Shown: piece by piece, positions 1 to 5,786 of the stretch | Numbering within the stretch: the first letter of the stretch is position 1 | Layout: each line of letters begins with the position of its first letter | NCBI GenBank assembly: GCA_028698975.1 | Contig: JAQVVK010000112.1 | Coordinates: 1-7,036, forward strand | Length of the DNA stretch: 7,036 bases | Direction: 5' to 3' | Origin: Victivallaceae bacterium | Lineage (GTDB): Bacteria; Verrucomicrobiota; Lentisphaeria; Victivallales; Victivallaceae | The notes under the pieces: model-generated | What the model was told of the DNA's origin: nothing | The model's input: the letters and a program-made list of their open reading frames with translations, nothing else | Database searches by the model: none | Translations under genes and position numbers: made by a program

Positions 1-1467
1 ACTTTGTTTTTGCCCTATGACGGATATGCTGCCTGCAAATTTCATGCCAACCCGCCATACTGGTACTGCATCAGGCAAAAAGATTGGGATGAATTTGACA
101 GGAAAATACAACAGCGTGATTTACCATGTAAAAAAGATTTTACGACGGCGAAATCCTCCATACTGTCGGGTGATTCAGCGGGAATGGCATTCGAGCGTTT
201 TGTAGCAATGTATGAGTTGGCTCCGGCGGCGGTTCCTAAATGCGACTACTATTTTTGCTCGTCCACTAATATGATGCCTCTCCGGCTGTTTGAATACTTG
301 CTGGCGCATAATTTTCCGATAGAGGATGTGCAAGATGTGTTGTTTTCTTATGCCAAACGCGATTCCCTCGATTACGAAGAAGAGAAGAAACTGGAAGCCT
401 TGTTGAAAGCCGGTTACGACCCTTGTGCGGTTGATTCAGACTGTAAAACGGTTATCGACCATCTGAATGAACAATGGAAGACATCAGATCCGGAAACAAA
501 AATAAAAGTCAAACGGAGAGCTGATCTCTTTCGCAAATACGGGGCAAAAACCTTTAAGGAACTTATCCGGCAAAATCAGGTGACGGTGCCGATCTTGGTC
601 GATGCGGCTCCTGAACTCATGGATGTCAGGCTTCGCCCATTGTTCAAACAGATGCGGCAACGCTGGGATGCCAAAGGCCTTGTAGCGTTTTATTTGTCCT
701 ATCCCGGATGCGTTCCTGCCGGTATTCCGGCACTGATCGCGGTGGAGGGGAAAACGTTGAAGAAAATCAAGATTTTTGAACAGAGGCAGGGCGGCGTTTG
801 GTCGGCGTCGCCATGCCGAAATTGGTTTGTGCCTAATGATGTATGGTATTTGATTGTTACTCCGAAAGGAGTTATGCTTCCCGGTGTTGATTCGCCTCTG
901 CCGACCATGGTGCCAGCCATTCGCCATATTACGCACGGTCAATACGAACTCTGGTTTTGCGGCGATGTGAACTGGTCTGATGATATGGACGCGCTTACGA
1001 CGCTGTTTCAGTTGCCCAAGGAGTGTTTTTCATCGACATATCCGGAAGGTGGTGTATTTAGATATGGTGGCAATGTGGAGCGGTTCATCTACCCTGCACG
1101 GGAAACAAATGCTCAGTTTATTGACAATTATAAGAAAATATCTGCAAAATATGATCTTCCCGGCAGCTGGAAAATGTTCACCGTCAATTACGGCATACCG
1201 TGCAATGTCGCGGTGTTTGAGTATAATACCCGTCGCTTTGGCGAGCTGCACGGGGTTGAAGTCAACGGGTTCCAGATGATTGTGTATCCACATGAGCTTT
1301 TTAAGAATGCCGCTTCTGATTTGCCCTGCCCAAAACGCAAGCGCGGGTATTGGAATGAAATCGGCCCGGAAAATAAACACGGGTTTCGTATTTCTATCTT
1401 ATACGGAGACCATGTTTCACCTGAAATCCTGCAAAAGTTGGTTGGCGTCGCTCAGGAACTGAAATGA
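1..1467 (+). CDS. Ankyrin-like protein of unknown function, 5'-partial
   Basis: I do not recognise this protein. The frame is open from base 1 to the TGA at 1465-1467. A TTG at 4 could start a 487-residue protein, but no ribosome site is visible and the first in-frame ATG is at 184, so the gene most likely begins left of the window. Residues about 92-186 (numbered from the TTG) resemble degenerate ankyrin repeats: a helix pair around LRLFEYLLAHNF, then LLKAGYDPCAVDSDCKT followed by ID, and later LFRKYGAKTFKEL. Residues about 200-487 look like a mixed alpha/beta domain rich in aromatics, ending near HGFRISILYGDHVSPEIL. There are 13 cysteines and no signal peptide or membrane segment, so a cytoplasmic protein is likely. 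Its base composition is clearly more AT-rich than the minus-strand genes it converges on, which suggests a different history, perhaps transfer. An ankyrin-type binding or immunity protein is possible, but function is unassigned. Confidence 0.75.
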   Translation, partial: TLFLPYDGYAACKFHANPPYWYCIRQKDWDEFDRKIQQRDLPCKKDFTTAKSSILSGDSAGMAFERFVAMYELAPAAVPKCDYYFCSSTNMMPLRLFEYLLAHNFPIEDVQDVLFSYAKRDSLDYEEEKKLEALLKAGYDPCAVDSDCKTVIDHLNEQWKTSDPETKIKVKRRADLFRKYGAKTFKELIRQNQVTVPILVDAAPELMDVRLRPLFKQMRQRWDAKGLVAFYLSYPGCVPAGIPALIAVEGKTLKKIKIFEQRQGGVWSASPCRNWFVPNDVWYLIVTPKGVMLPGVDSPLPTMVPAIRHITHGQYELWFCGDVNWSDDMDALTTLFQLPKECFSSTYPEGGVFRYGGNVERFIYPARETNAQFIDNYKKISAKYDLPGSWKMFTVNYGIPCNVAVFEYNTRRFGELHGVEVNGFQMIVYPHELFKNAASDLPCPKRKRGYWNEIGPENKHGFRISILYGDHVSPEILQKLVGVAQELK

Positions 1468-1497
1468 TCCGCCGCACATAAATGCCATCCGGGGTTG

Positions 1498-2112
1498 TCA
1501 GAGCAGCCGCAGCGGGCGGCCGGAGGCGTCGGCCAGCGAGAGACGAAATTGCCACGGCAGACCGCCGGACGGCGCCTCCGAACGCACCACCACCAGGTTT
1601 TTGCCCGCCGCCAGCGTCACCCCGGGAATTTCATCCTCGCAGAATACCAGTTTTCGGGGGCCGCGTCCATAGCTGTGCAGCAATGTGCCGTTAAGCCATA
1701 CTTTGAGGTTCCCGGTGCTCCCGGCAAACAATGTCAGCTCCTTTAATTCGTCGGCCGTGTCAAGCTCCACCGCCAGTAGAAGCGTGTTTCCGCCGTCGGC
1801 TCTGTCGGTAAGATCACCCGCCGCCGGCTCGAGCGGCTTAAATTCCATCTCGCCCCCCGCCGCCAGCTCCGGCTCGCTCAACACCGGTTCGACGGCGGTG
1901 TCGTCGCTGCTCACTGGCCGCGCCGTGCGGAAACGACGCAAAAAAGAGTCGCTCCGGTAGAGCTTGCCGGTGGCCGGATCGGGCGGCTCCACCCGCAACG
2001 CCGGCAATGCGACGGCACGGGAAAAGCCGGTGTTTTCCGTCGCACGGCAACCGCCCCAAAACAATGCCGCCGACACTGCAGCGGCAAATATAATCAAAAA
2101 TTTAATCATCAT
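1498..2112 (-). CDS. Probable lipoprotein with galactose-binding-like jelly-roll domain
   Basis: This 204-residue protein starts with a short basic end, a hydrophobic stretch (residues 5-19) and a cysteine at 22, preceded by FWGG. That suggests a lipoprotein signal peptide, although Trp at -3 is not a standard lipobox residue. Residues 30-105 are Pro/Glu-rich and probably a linker. Residues about 107-204 look like a beta-sandwich: LKVWLNGTLLHSYGRG, then VTLAAGKNLVVVRSE, then WQFRLSLADASGRPL. This order (WLNG, LAAGKN, W-F-L, final D..G.PL) matches jelly-roll domains attached to glycoside hydrolases and to large secreted proteins of planctomycetes and lentisphaerae. No catalytic domain is present, so it may bind carbohydrate or help assemble a surface complex. 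An in-frame TGA lies two codons upstream of the ATG, which fixes the start at ATG 2112 or the adjacent ATG 2109; no clear Shine-Dalgarno site is seen. It follows the sensor gene by 76 bases and may or may not be co-transcribed. Confidence 0.8.
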   Translation of the reverse strand: MMIKFLIIFAAAVSAALFWGGCRATENTGFSRAVALPALRVEPPDPATGKLYRSDSFLRRFRTARPVSSDDTAVEPVLSEPELAAGGEMEFKPLEPAAGDLTDRADGGNTLLLAVELDTADELKELTLFAGSTGNLKVWLNGTLLHSYGRGPRKLVFCEDEIPGVTLAAGKNLVVVRSEAPSGGLPWQFRLSLADASGRPLRLL

Positions 2113-2188
2113 ACTTCAGTTGGTTATGCAAAGGTCGATTTTCTATAAAGCCATCTTCCAACAGGGGGGTATAACCGACTATTTCACC

Positions 2189-2830
2189 TTACCGGTCGGC
2201 GTCGTCCAGCACTTCGTTGATGCCGTTAAACACCTGCGCCACCGGACGCGACGGCGACGGCAGGCAGCAGCGGCGCAGTTTGTCGCCGTTGTGCCGCGCT
2301 TCAAGCACCGCGTCGATTTCACTGAGCGGACGGGCAAGTTCGCGCGCCATCCGCCGCTTGAACATGATCCCGACCGTGAAAATCCCAAGTGCCATAAACA
2401 CCACCCCCCAAGCTCCGCCAATGCCGAAGTGACGGGCGTTTTGAGCGGCTTCGGCCACTGCCGCCCGGTTGCGTTCGGCAAGCTCGTTAATCAGGCGGAT
2501 GAGTTCGATCCGGTTGATCTCGTTGTCCAGACCGCCTGCGAATTTTGTCGATATGCGATCGACCAACTCCGACTCGCCGGTCTCGGTGACGTTGGCTCGC
2601 GCCTCGGTGAGAGCTTTGCGGAAAACACCTTGCGCAGTTTCTCCGGAATCCTGCGTCGCCAGCACCGAAAGCATTTCGCGGCACGCTCCGAGCGACGACA
2701 GATTGCTGGTGTTCAGCTCGTCGATCAGAGGAGCCATGCGTAAAAACATGCCGATACAGCCAAACGCCATCAATAGATTGAGCAGGATTGTCAGCCATGC
2801 TCCCAGCAGAATCGAATGCCCCGGCTTCAT
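2189..2830 (-). CDS. Membrane sensor-like protein ending at a HAMP domain
   Basis: The 213-residue protein has one membrane helix at about 8-31, a mostly helical loop at 32-135 presumed to be periplasmic, a second membrane helix at about 136-157, and a HAMP-like region at about 158-210. The HAMP signs are ARPLSEID, then the NGD turn, then VAQVFNGINEVLDD. This is the input half of a chemoreceptor or sensor kinase. The protein stops right after the second HAMP helix, with no kinase, cyclase or methyl-accepting domain. The 76 bases after its TAA code for nothing recognisable, so the end is not an obvious frameshift. The usual acidic pair before the second HAMP helix is replaced by a Pro/Ser stretch with two cysteines (RCCLPSPSRP). 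It starts 2 bases after ktrA stops, behind a strong ribosome site, so it is almost certainly co-translated with the potassium transporter. It may sense an external condition and act on KtrB/KtrA; that role is inference. Confidence 0.85.
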   Translation of the reverse strand: MKPGHSILLGAWLTILLNLLMAFGCIGMFLRMAPLIDELNTSNLSSLGACREMLSVLATQDSGETAQGVFRKALTEARANVTETGESELVDRISTKFAGGLDNEINRIELIRLINELAERNRAAVAEAAQNARHFGIGGAWGVVFMALGIFTVGIMFKRRMARELARPLSEIDAVLEARHNGDKLRRCCLPSPSRPVAQVFNGINEVLDDADR

Positions 2831-2832
2831 GT

Positions 2833-3486
2833 TTATGCCTCCCGGCTCAGCTTGGCAATCGCTCCCTCGCTGGAAACAATCAGCAGATTGTCATCGGCAC
2901 GCAGTTTCTCGGCCGGGTCGGGCCTTACCACCCGCCCGTCGCGCCGTATCGCCGCCACTATCGCTCCGTAACGCTTGGGCAACTCCAACTCGATCAGGTT
3001 TTTGCCCACCATTTCGGGCGTCGGGCAAATCTCGGTGAGTTGCAAATCGTCGCCCAGCACGGTGTCGGCCACAATATGACGGTAAAGCAGTCGGGTCGCC
3101 AGCCGCTTGCCGAATTCCAACTCCGGGTTGATGACTTCGTGCGCGCCCACCAGTTGCAGGATCCGGCGGTGCATCTTGTCGTTGGCGCGGGCGATTATCA
3201 TGGGTACCCCCATCTGGCGCAAGAGCGCAGTACAGATGATCGACGCCTCGCGTGAAGCGTCGCCAATGGCGCAGATCACCACGTCGCGCTGACCCGGCAG
3301 CAGCTTGGCCAGTTCGGTTTCGTCGGTGGCGTCAACCGCAATCGCCTCGGAGACAAACCCGGAAGCCTCGTCCACCAGCTCCTTGTCGCTGTCAACCGCC
3401 AGCACCTCGGCTCCCTTTTCCGACAGCGTGCGCGCCAAAGACATGCCAAACTGCCCCAAACCGATTATCATGATTTGTTGAGCCAT
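2833..3486 (-). CDS. ktrA: KtrA/TrkA-family potassium uptake regulatory subunit
   Basis: This 217-residue protein is a single RCK unit, the length of KtrA and about half that of the two-unit E. coli TrkA. Residues 1-135 form the RCK_N Rossmann fold: the dinucleotide-binding loop GLGQFG is at 9-14, an acidic Asp32 ends the second strand (VDSD) and fits binding of the ribose of NAD(H) or ATP/ADP, and a VDATD motif is at 51-55. NPELEFG at 120-126 joins to the RCK_C domain (about 138-217). In this family an octameric ring of such subunits sits on the cytoplasmic face of the KtrB dimer; nucleotide exchange changes ring shape and gates K+ flow. RCK_C domains of some KtrA proteins also bind cyclic di-AMP, which cannot be judged here. 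It lies 26 bases after ktrB and 2 bases before the HAMP protein, behind an AAGGA site 8 bases from its ATG. The assignment is firm; the symbol ktrA rather than trkA rests on length. Confidence 0.95.
   Translation of the reverse strand: MAQQIMIIGLGQFGMSLARTLSEKGAEVLAVDSDKELVDEASGFVSEAIAVDATDETELAKLLPGQRDVVICAIGDASREASIICTALLRQMGVPMIIARANDKMHRRILQLVGAHEVINPELEFGKRLATRLLYRHIVADTVLGDDLQLTEICPTPEMVGKNLIELELPKRYGAIVAAIRRDGRVVRPDPAEKLRADDNLLIVSSEGAIAKLSREA
2838..2843 (-). promoter_or_regulatory. Ribosome binding site of the HAMP protein
   Basis: On the minus strand GGGAGG lies 7 bases before ATG 2830, overlapping the last codons of ktrA just before its TAA. It fixes the start of the HAMP gene and suggests translational coupling to ktrA. 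Confidence 0.8.
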
Positions 3487-3494
3487 AATCGAAA

Positions 3495-3499
3495 TCCTT
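3495..3499 (-). promoter_or_regulatory. Ribosome binding site of ktrA
   Basis: AAGGA on the minus strand is 8 bases from ATG 3486, in the 26-base gap after the ktrB stop. It supports the chosen ktrA start, which also places the GLGQFG loop at the usual distance from the N-terminus. Confidence 0.8.
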
Positions 3500-3512
3500 A
3501 TATTGAATTGTT

Positions 3513-5528
3513 TTATGTCAAGGTTATACGGGCGTCCGGGCAGCGCGAACGCGCGCTGTCGCCCTTGCCGTCATACAACAGCATAAAAATGGTGAGCGGC
3601 CCGACCCGGCCCACAAACATGGTGATCGCCACAATCAGCTTCCCGACCGCGTCAAGATGCGAAGTCGCTCCCAGCGAAAGCCCGACCGTGCCGAGCGCGG
3701 AAACCGCCTCGAATGCGAGATCGATCAACGGCTCCGACTGGGTTGCCGAAAGCATCGTGACCGACGCCAGCAGTATCGCCGCAAACGCGGCGGTAATGGT
3801 CACCGCCCGGTAGACCGTTGTATGACGTATCCGGCGGTTGCTCACCACGATTTCGCCGCGACCGGTCACATTGGTCCAAAATGTGAGCAGCAACACCGCA
3901 AGCGTGGTGGTCTTGATGCCGCCGGCCGTACCGCCGGGGCTGCCGCCGATAAACATCAGTATCATCATAAACAGCAGCGTCGGCCCCGCCGAATGCGCGA
4001 TGTTGACCGAGTTGAACCCGGCGGTGCGCAGTGTCACCGACTGAAAAAATGCGTTGTTGATCTTGGCGCAAACGTCCAGCCCCGCCAGCGAGTGGTTCCA
4101 CTCGAAAATCAGTATGAGCAAGGTTCCTCCCGCCAGCAGTGCCGCCGTCATCACGAGAGCGATGCGGATCGCCTCCGGCACCGAATGACCCGACATCCAG
4201 CGCGGTATCGCCAGACACGCGGCCGGAGCAAGGCCGCCTGCGATAATCAGCGCGGATACCGTATAGAGTACGATCGGGTTGTTTTGATAGGATTCCAGAT
4301 TGTCGGGGTCGAGCGCGAACCCCGCGTTGCAAAATGCCGACACCGAGGTGAAAATGCCGCGCCAGATCGACAGCGGTTCATCGGCGTGCATAAAAAATCC
4401 GAGTGAAAGCAGCAGTGCGCCGATTAGTTCGACGGTGAAGGTAAAGCGCAGCATGAGCAGGAGGGATTCAAAAAGTCCCCGGCCCGCCGTTGTGTCGGTG
4501 AGCTGATTCATCGTGTATTCCTGATTCAAACTGAGCCTGCCCAGCGCATGCAGCGCCACCGTGGCAATGGTCATGATACCGATACCGCCCAACTGGATAA
4601 GCACCAGCAGAAAAACCTGCCCGACCGGTGTGAGGTCGCTGCCGATGTTCAGCACGGTCAACCCGGTCACGCATACCGCCGACACCGCCGTGAAAACCGC
4701 GTCGATGGCCGATACCCCGTTGGTCGAGGCCGCCGGCACCCGCAACAGCAGCGTGCCGACTGCGGAAAGCAGCAGGAAAGTGGTAATAAGACTGCGGGCC
4801 GGGTGGTTGATGAAAACGTCCCACCAGTGTTCGCCGGCGTGCCGCTGCGAACTGACATAACCCGGAATGAAGAGCAATGCTATGCTTTCGATCAGCAGCA
4901 CCAGCCGCATGACCGAGAAAAAGGCGGCGGCGATCAGCACCGCCGCTCCGACGGCCACGATCAGCCGCGCCAGTCTGCGAATGAATTTTTCCTCGCTGCG
5001 GGCGGCCAGCCAGCGGCAGAAAAAGATGAATGCCGCCATGCCGCAGAGCAGGAAAGCCACATGGTCAAACAGTGTGCCCCGGTATTCTGAAAGCAAAGAT
5101 AAAAGCACCAGCGAGAGTACGGCGGCGGCGGCTCCCCGGGTGCGCAGCAATTCGGGTTCGGCCGCCGAGCGGAAGTAATCGCGCCCGACCACCCCGTCGT
5201 AATCGGCCAGCCAGAAGAATCCGGCGATGGCCAACGCTCCGAAAAACAGAGCCGCCGCAGGTTCATTGCTCAAGGTTGGCCACACCGCGACGCCGACCCC
5301 GCCGCTGTAAAGTATAAACAGCGTCTTGGCCAGCCGGGGCCGCCGGAACAGTTGCCGCGACGCCGCCAGCCCGATCACGGCGGTGGAGGCGACGACGACA
5401 ATGCGCCACAAGGGAGGTATTGTTTCGCCGTTTGCGGCCGTGGCCAACGCCACGACAAACGGGGTAAGCGCAACCAGCATACCCTCTATAAATTTGGCGG
5501 AAGCCGCCGAAACCGAAGAACCGGTCAT
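3513..5528 (-). CDS. ktrB: KtrB/TrkH-family potassium channel subunit with extended N-terminal membrane domain
   Basis: This 671-residue inner-membrane protein forms the K+ translocation path of a Ktr/Trk uptake system. The conserved core starts near residue 243 and contains four pore loops, each with the key filter glycine: CVTGL (286-290), CNAGF (400-404), RTAGF (501-505) and GTVGLS (613-618). The family's intramembrane gate loop, FIGGSPGGTAGGIKTTT, is at 526-542, and the C-terminal GRVGPLT is at 640-646. With one Gly in each loop the filter should be K+ selective. Typical KtrB proteins have about 450 residues; here residues 1-240 add roughly six or seven hydrophobic segments. Longer TrkH-like proteins of about 600 residues are known in other phyla, so the extension need not be a fusion artefact. 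Start: ATG 5528, with GGAG 11 bases upstream, a rather long spacing. It is first in the operon, directly followed by ktrA, whose product should gate it. Confidence 0.95.
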   Translation of the reverse strand: MTGSSVSAASAKFIEGMLVALTPFVVALATAANGETIPPLWRIVVVASTAVIGLAASRQLFRRPRLAKTLFILYSGGVGVAVWPTLSNEPAAALFFGALAIAGFFWLADYDGVVGRDYFRSAAEPELLRTRGAAAAVLSLVLLSLLSEYRGTLFDHVAFLLCGMAAFIFFCRWLAARSEEKFIRRLARLIVAVGAAVLIAAAFFSVMRLVLLIESIALLFIPGYVSSQRHAGEHWWDVFINHPARSLITTFLLLSAVGTLLLRVPAASTNGVSAIDAVFTAVSAVCVTGLTVLNIGSDLTPVGQVFLLVLIQLGGIGIMTIATVALHALGRLSLNQEYTMNQLTDTTAGRGLFESLLLMLRFTFTVELIGALLLSLGFFMHADEPLSIWRGIFTSVSAFCNAGFALDPDNLESYQNNPIVLYTVSALIIAGGLAPAACLAIPRWMSGHSVPEAIRIALVMTAALLAGGTLLILIFEWNHSLAGLDVCAKINNAFFQSVTLRTAGFNSVNIAHSAGPTLLFMMILMFIGGSPGGTAGGIKTTTLAVLLLTFWTNVTGRGEIVVSNRRIRHTTVYRAVTITAAFAAILLASVTMLSATQSEPLIDLAFEAVSALGTVGLSLGATSHLDAVGKLIVAITMFVGRVGPLTIFMLLYDGKGDSARSRCPDARITLT

Positions 5529-5562
5529 AATCTATTATACTCCGTGCAATAATATATGTATT

Positions 5563-5591
5563 AATCTACATTGCGCGGGACGCAATTGCAA
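5563..5591 (-). promoter_or_regulatory. Candidate promoter of the ktrB-ktrA-HAMP operon
   Basis: On the minus strand TTGCAA (5591-5586) and TAGATT (5568-5563) are separated by 17 bases. Each matches 4 of 6 bases of the sigma-70 consensus. Transcription would start near 5556 and give a leader of roughly 28 bases that contains the GGAG at 5543-5540. A perfect TATAAT also occurs at 5539-5534, but its best -35 match is only 3 of 6 and a start from it would leave almost no leader and remove the ribosome site. The region is AT-rich, unlike its surroundings. The assignment is by eye and tentative. Confidence 0.35.
5570..5586. repeat. Inverted repeat ATTGCG-N5-CGCAAT, candidate operator of ktrB
   Basis: Two perfect 6-base arms flank a 5-base spacer (CGGGA on the plus strand). 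The 17-base element lies 41 bases upstream of the ktrB start, almost exactly in the spacer of the candidate promoter. More GCAAT/ATTGC copies lie nearby at 5546-5550 and 5585-5589, the second as part of the palindrome GCAATTGC (5582-5589). A dimeric repressor bound here would block RNA polymerase; no regulator gene is in the window to pair with it. Confidence 0.45.
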
Positions 5592-5708
5592 GTTTTCTTC
5601 CATTCAAAGCGTGATTTCGCGGCTTAACTTGACTATTTGGCGGCACTGTCAAAACTCCCGCCGCGTCTTTTCGCCCCCCGTTTTGCTGCTTTCCTGCCGC
5701 CCCCCCCC

Positions 5709-5733
5709 GGTCTTTACCGCTGAGGGTAAAGCC
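5709..5733 (-). repeat. Hairpin in the gap downstream of the oxidoreductase
   Basis: CTTTACC (5712-5718) and GGTAAAG (5725-5731) form a perfect 7-base stem with a 6-base loop; two more G-C pairs extend it around a bulged base. On the minus strand it is followed by nine G residues (5708-5700), not by T's, so it is not a classic intrinsic terminator. It lies about 54 bases past the oxidoreductase stop and could protect or help end that transcript. Confidence 0.45.
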
Positions 5734-5747
5734 GCTTTGGGGTCGTC

Positions 5748-5770
5748 AAAAAATCAGCTTCACGGCTTGA
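5748..5770 (-). terminator. Weak candidate intrinsic terminator of the oxidoreductase
   Basis: About 16 bases after the TAG stop, the minus strand can form a 5-base-pair stem with one bulge (TCaAGC with GCTGA, 6-base loop), followed at once by six T's (5753-5748). A wider GTCAA/TTGAC pairing (5771-5767 with 5748-5744) encloses it. The T run and position fit a terminator; the stem is short, so confidence is low. Confidence 0.35.
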
Positions 5771-5786
5771 CAAAAATCCATCGACG

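Larger units (their letters stand above)
5529..5786. other. Intergenic region between the oxidoreductase and ktrB
   Basis: I see no convincing gene in these 258 bases. Read on the minus strand it holds a weak terminator, a hairpin, a run of nine C's on the plus strand (5700-5708), and an AT-rich promoter-like block with an inverted repeat next to ktrB. A perfect TTGACA occurs on the minus strand at 5652-5647, but no acceptable -10 follows it. It most likely separates two transcription units. Confidence 0.6.

Noticed and set aside
1518..1534. GGCCG-N7-CGGCC hairpin just past the first gene, as a terminator
   Set aside because: It lies inside the lipoprotein coding region, has no T run, and such short GC stems are expected by chance in this GC-rich DNA.
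2122..2176. GGTTAT/ATAACC inverted repeat between the HAMP and lipoprotein genes
   Set aside because: The arms are only 6 bases and about 43 bases apart; this is easily chance, and no promoter or T run goes with it.
1964..2743. 259-codon plus-strand open frame across the lipoprotein and HAMP genes
   Set aside because: It spans two minus-strand genes and their gap, has no domain, and its composition is that of reverse-complement translation.
3657..4406. Long plus-strand open frame (249 codons) opposite ktrB
   Set aside because: It is antisense to a firmly identified gene, is full of Arg/Gln/His as expected of a GC-rich shadow, and has no recognisable motif.
5629..5652. TTGAC-N14-GTCAA inverted repeat as an operator, with TTGACA as a -35 box on the minus strand
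   Set aside because: The arms are 5 bases, the spacing matches no family I know, and no -10 box is found 16-18 bases beyond TTGACA.
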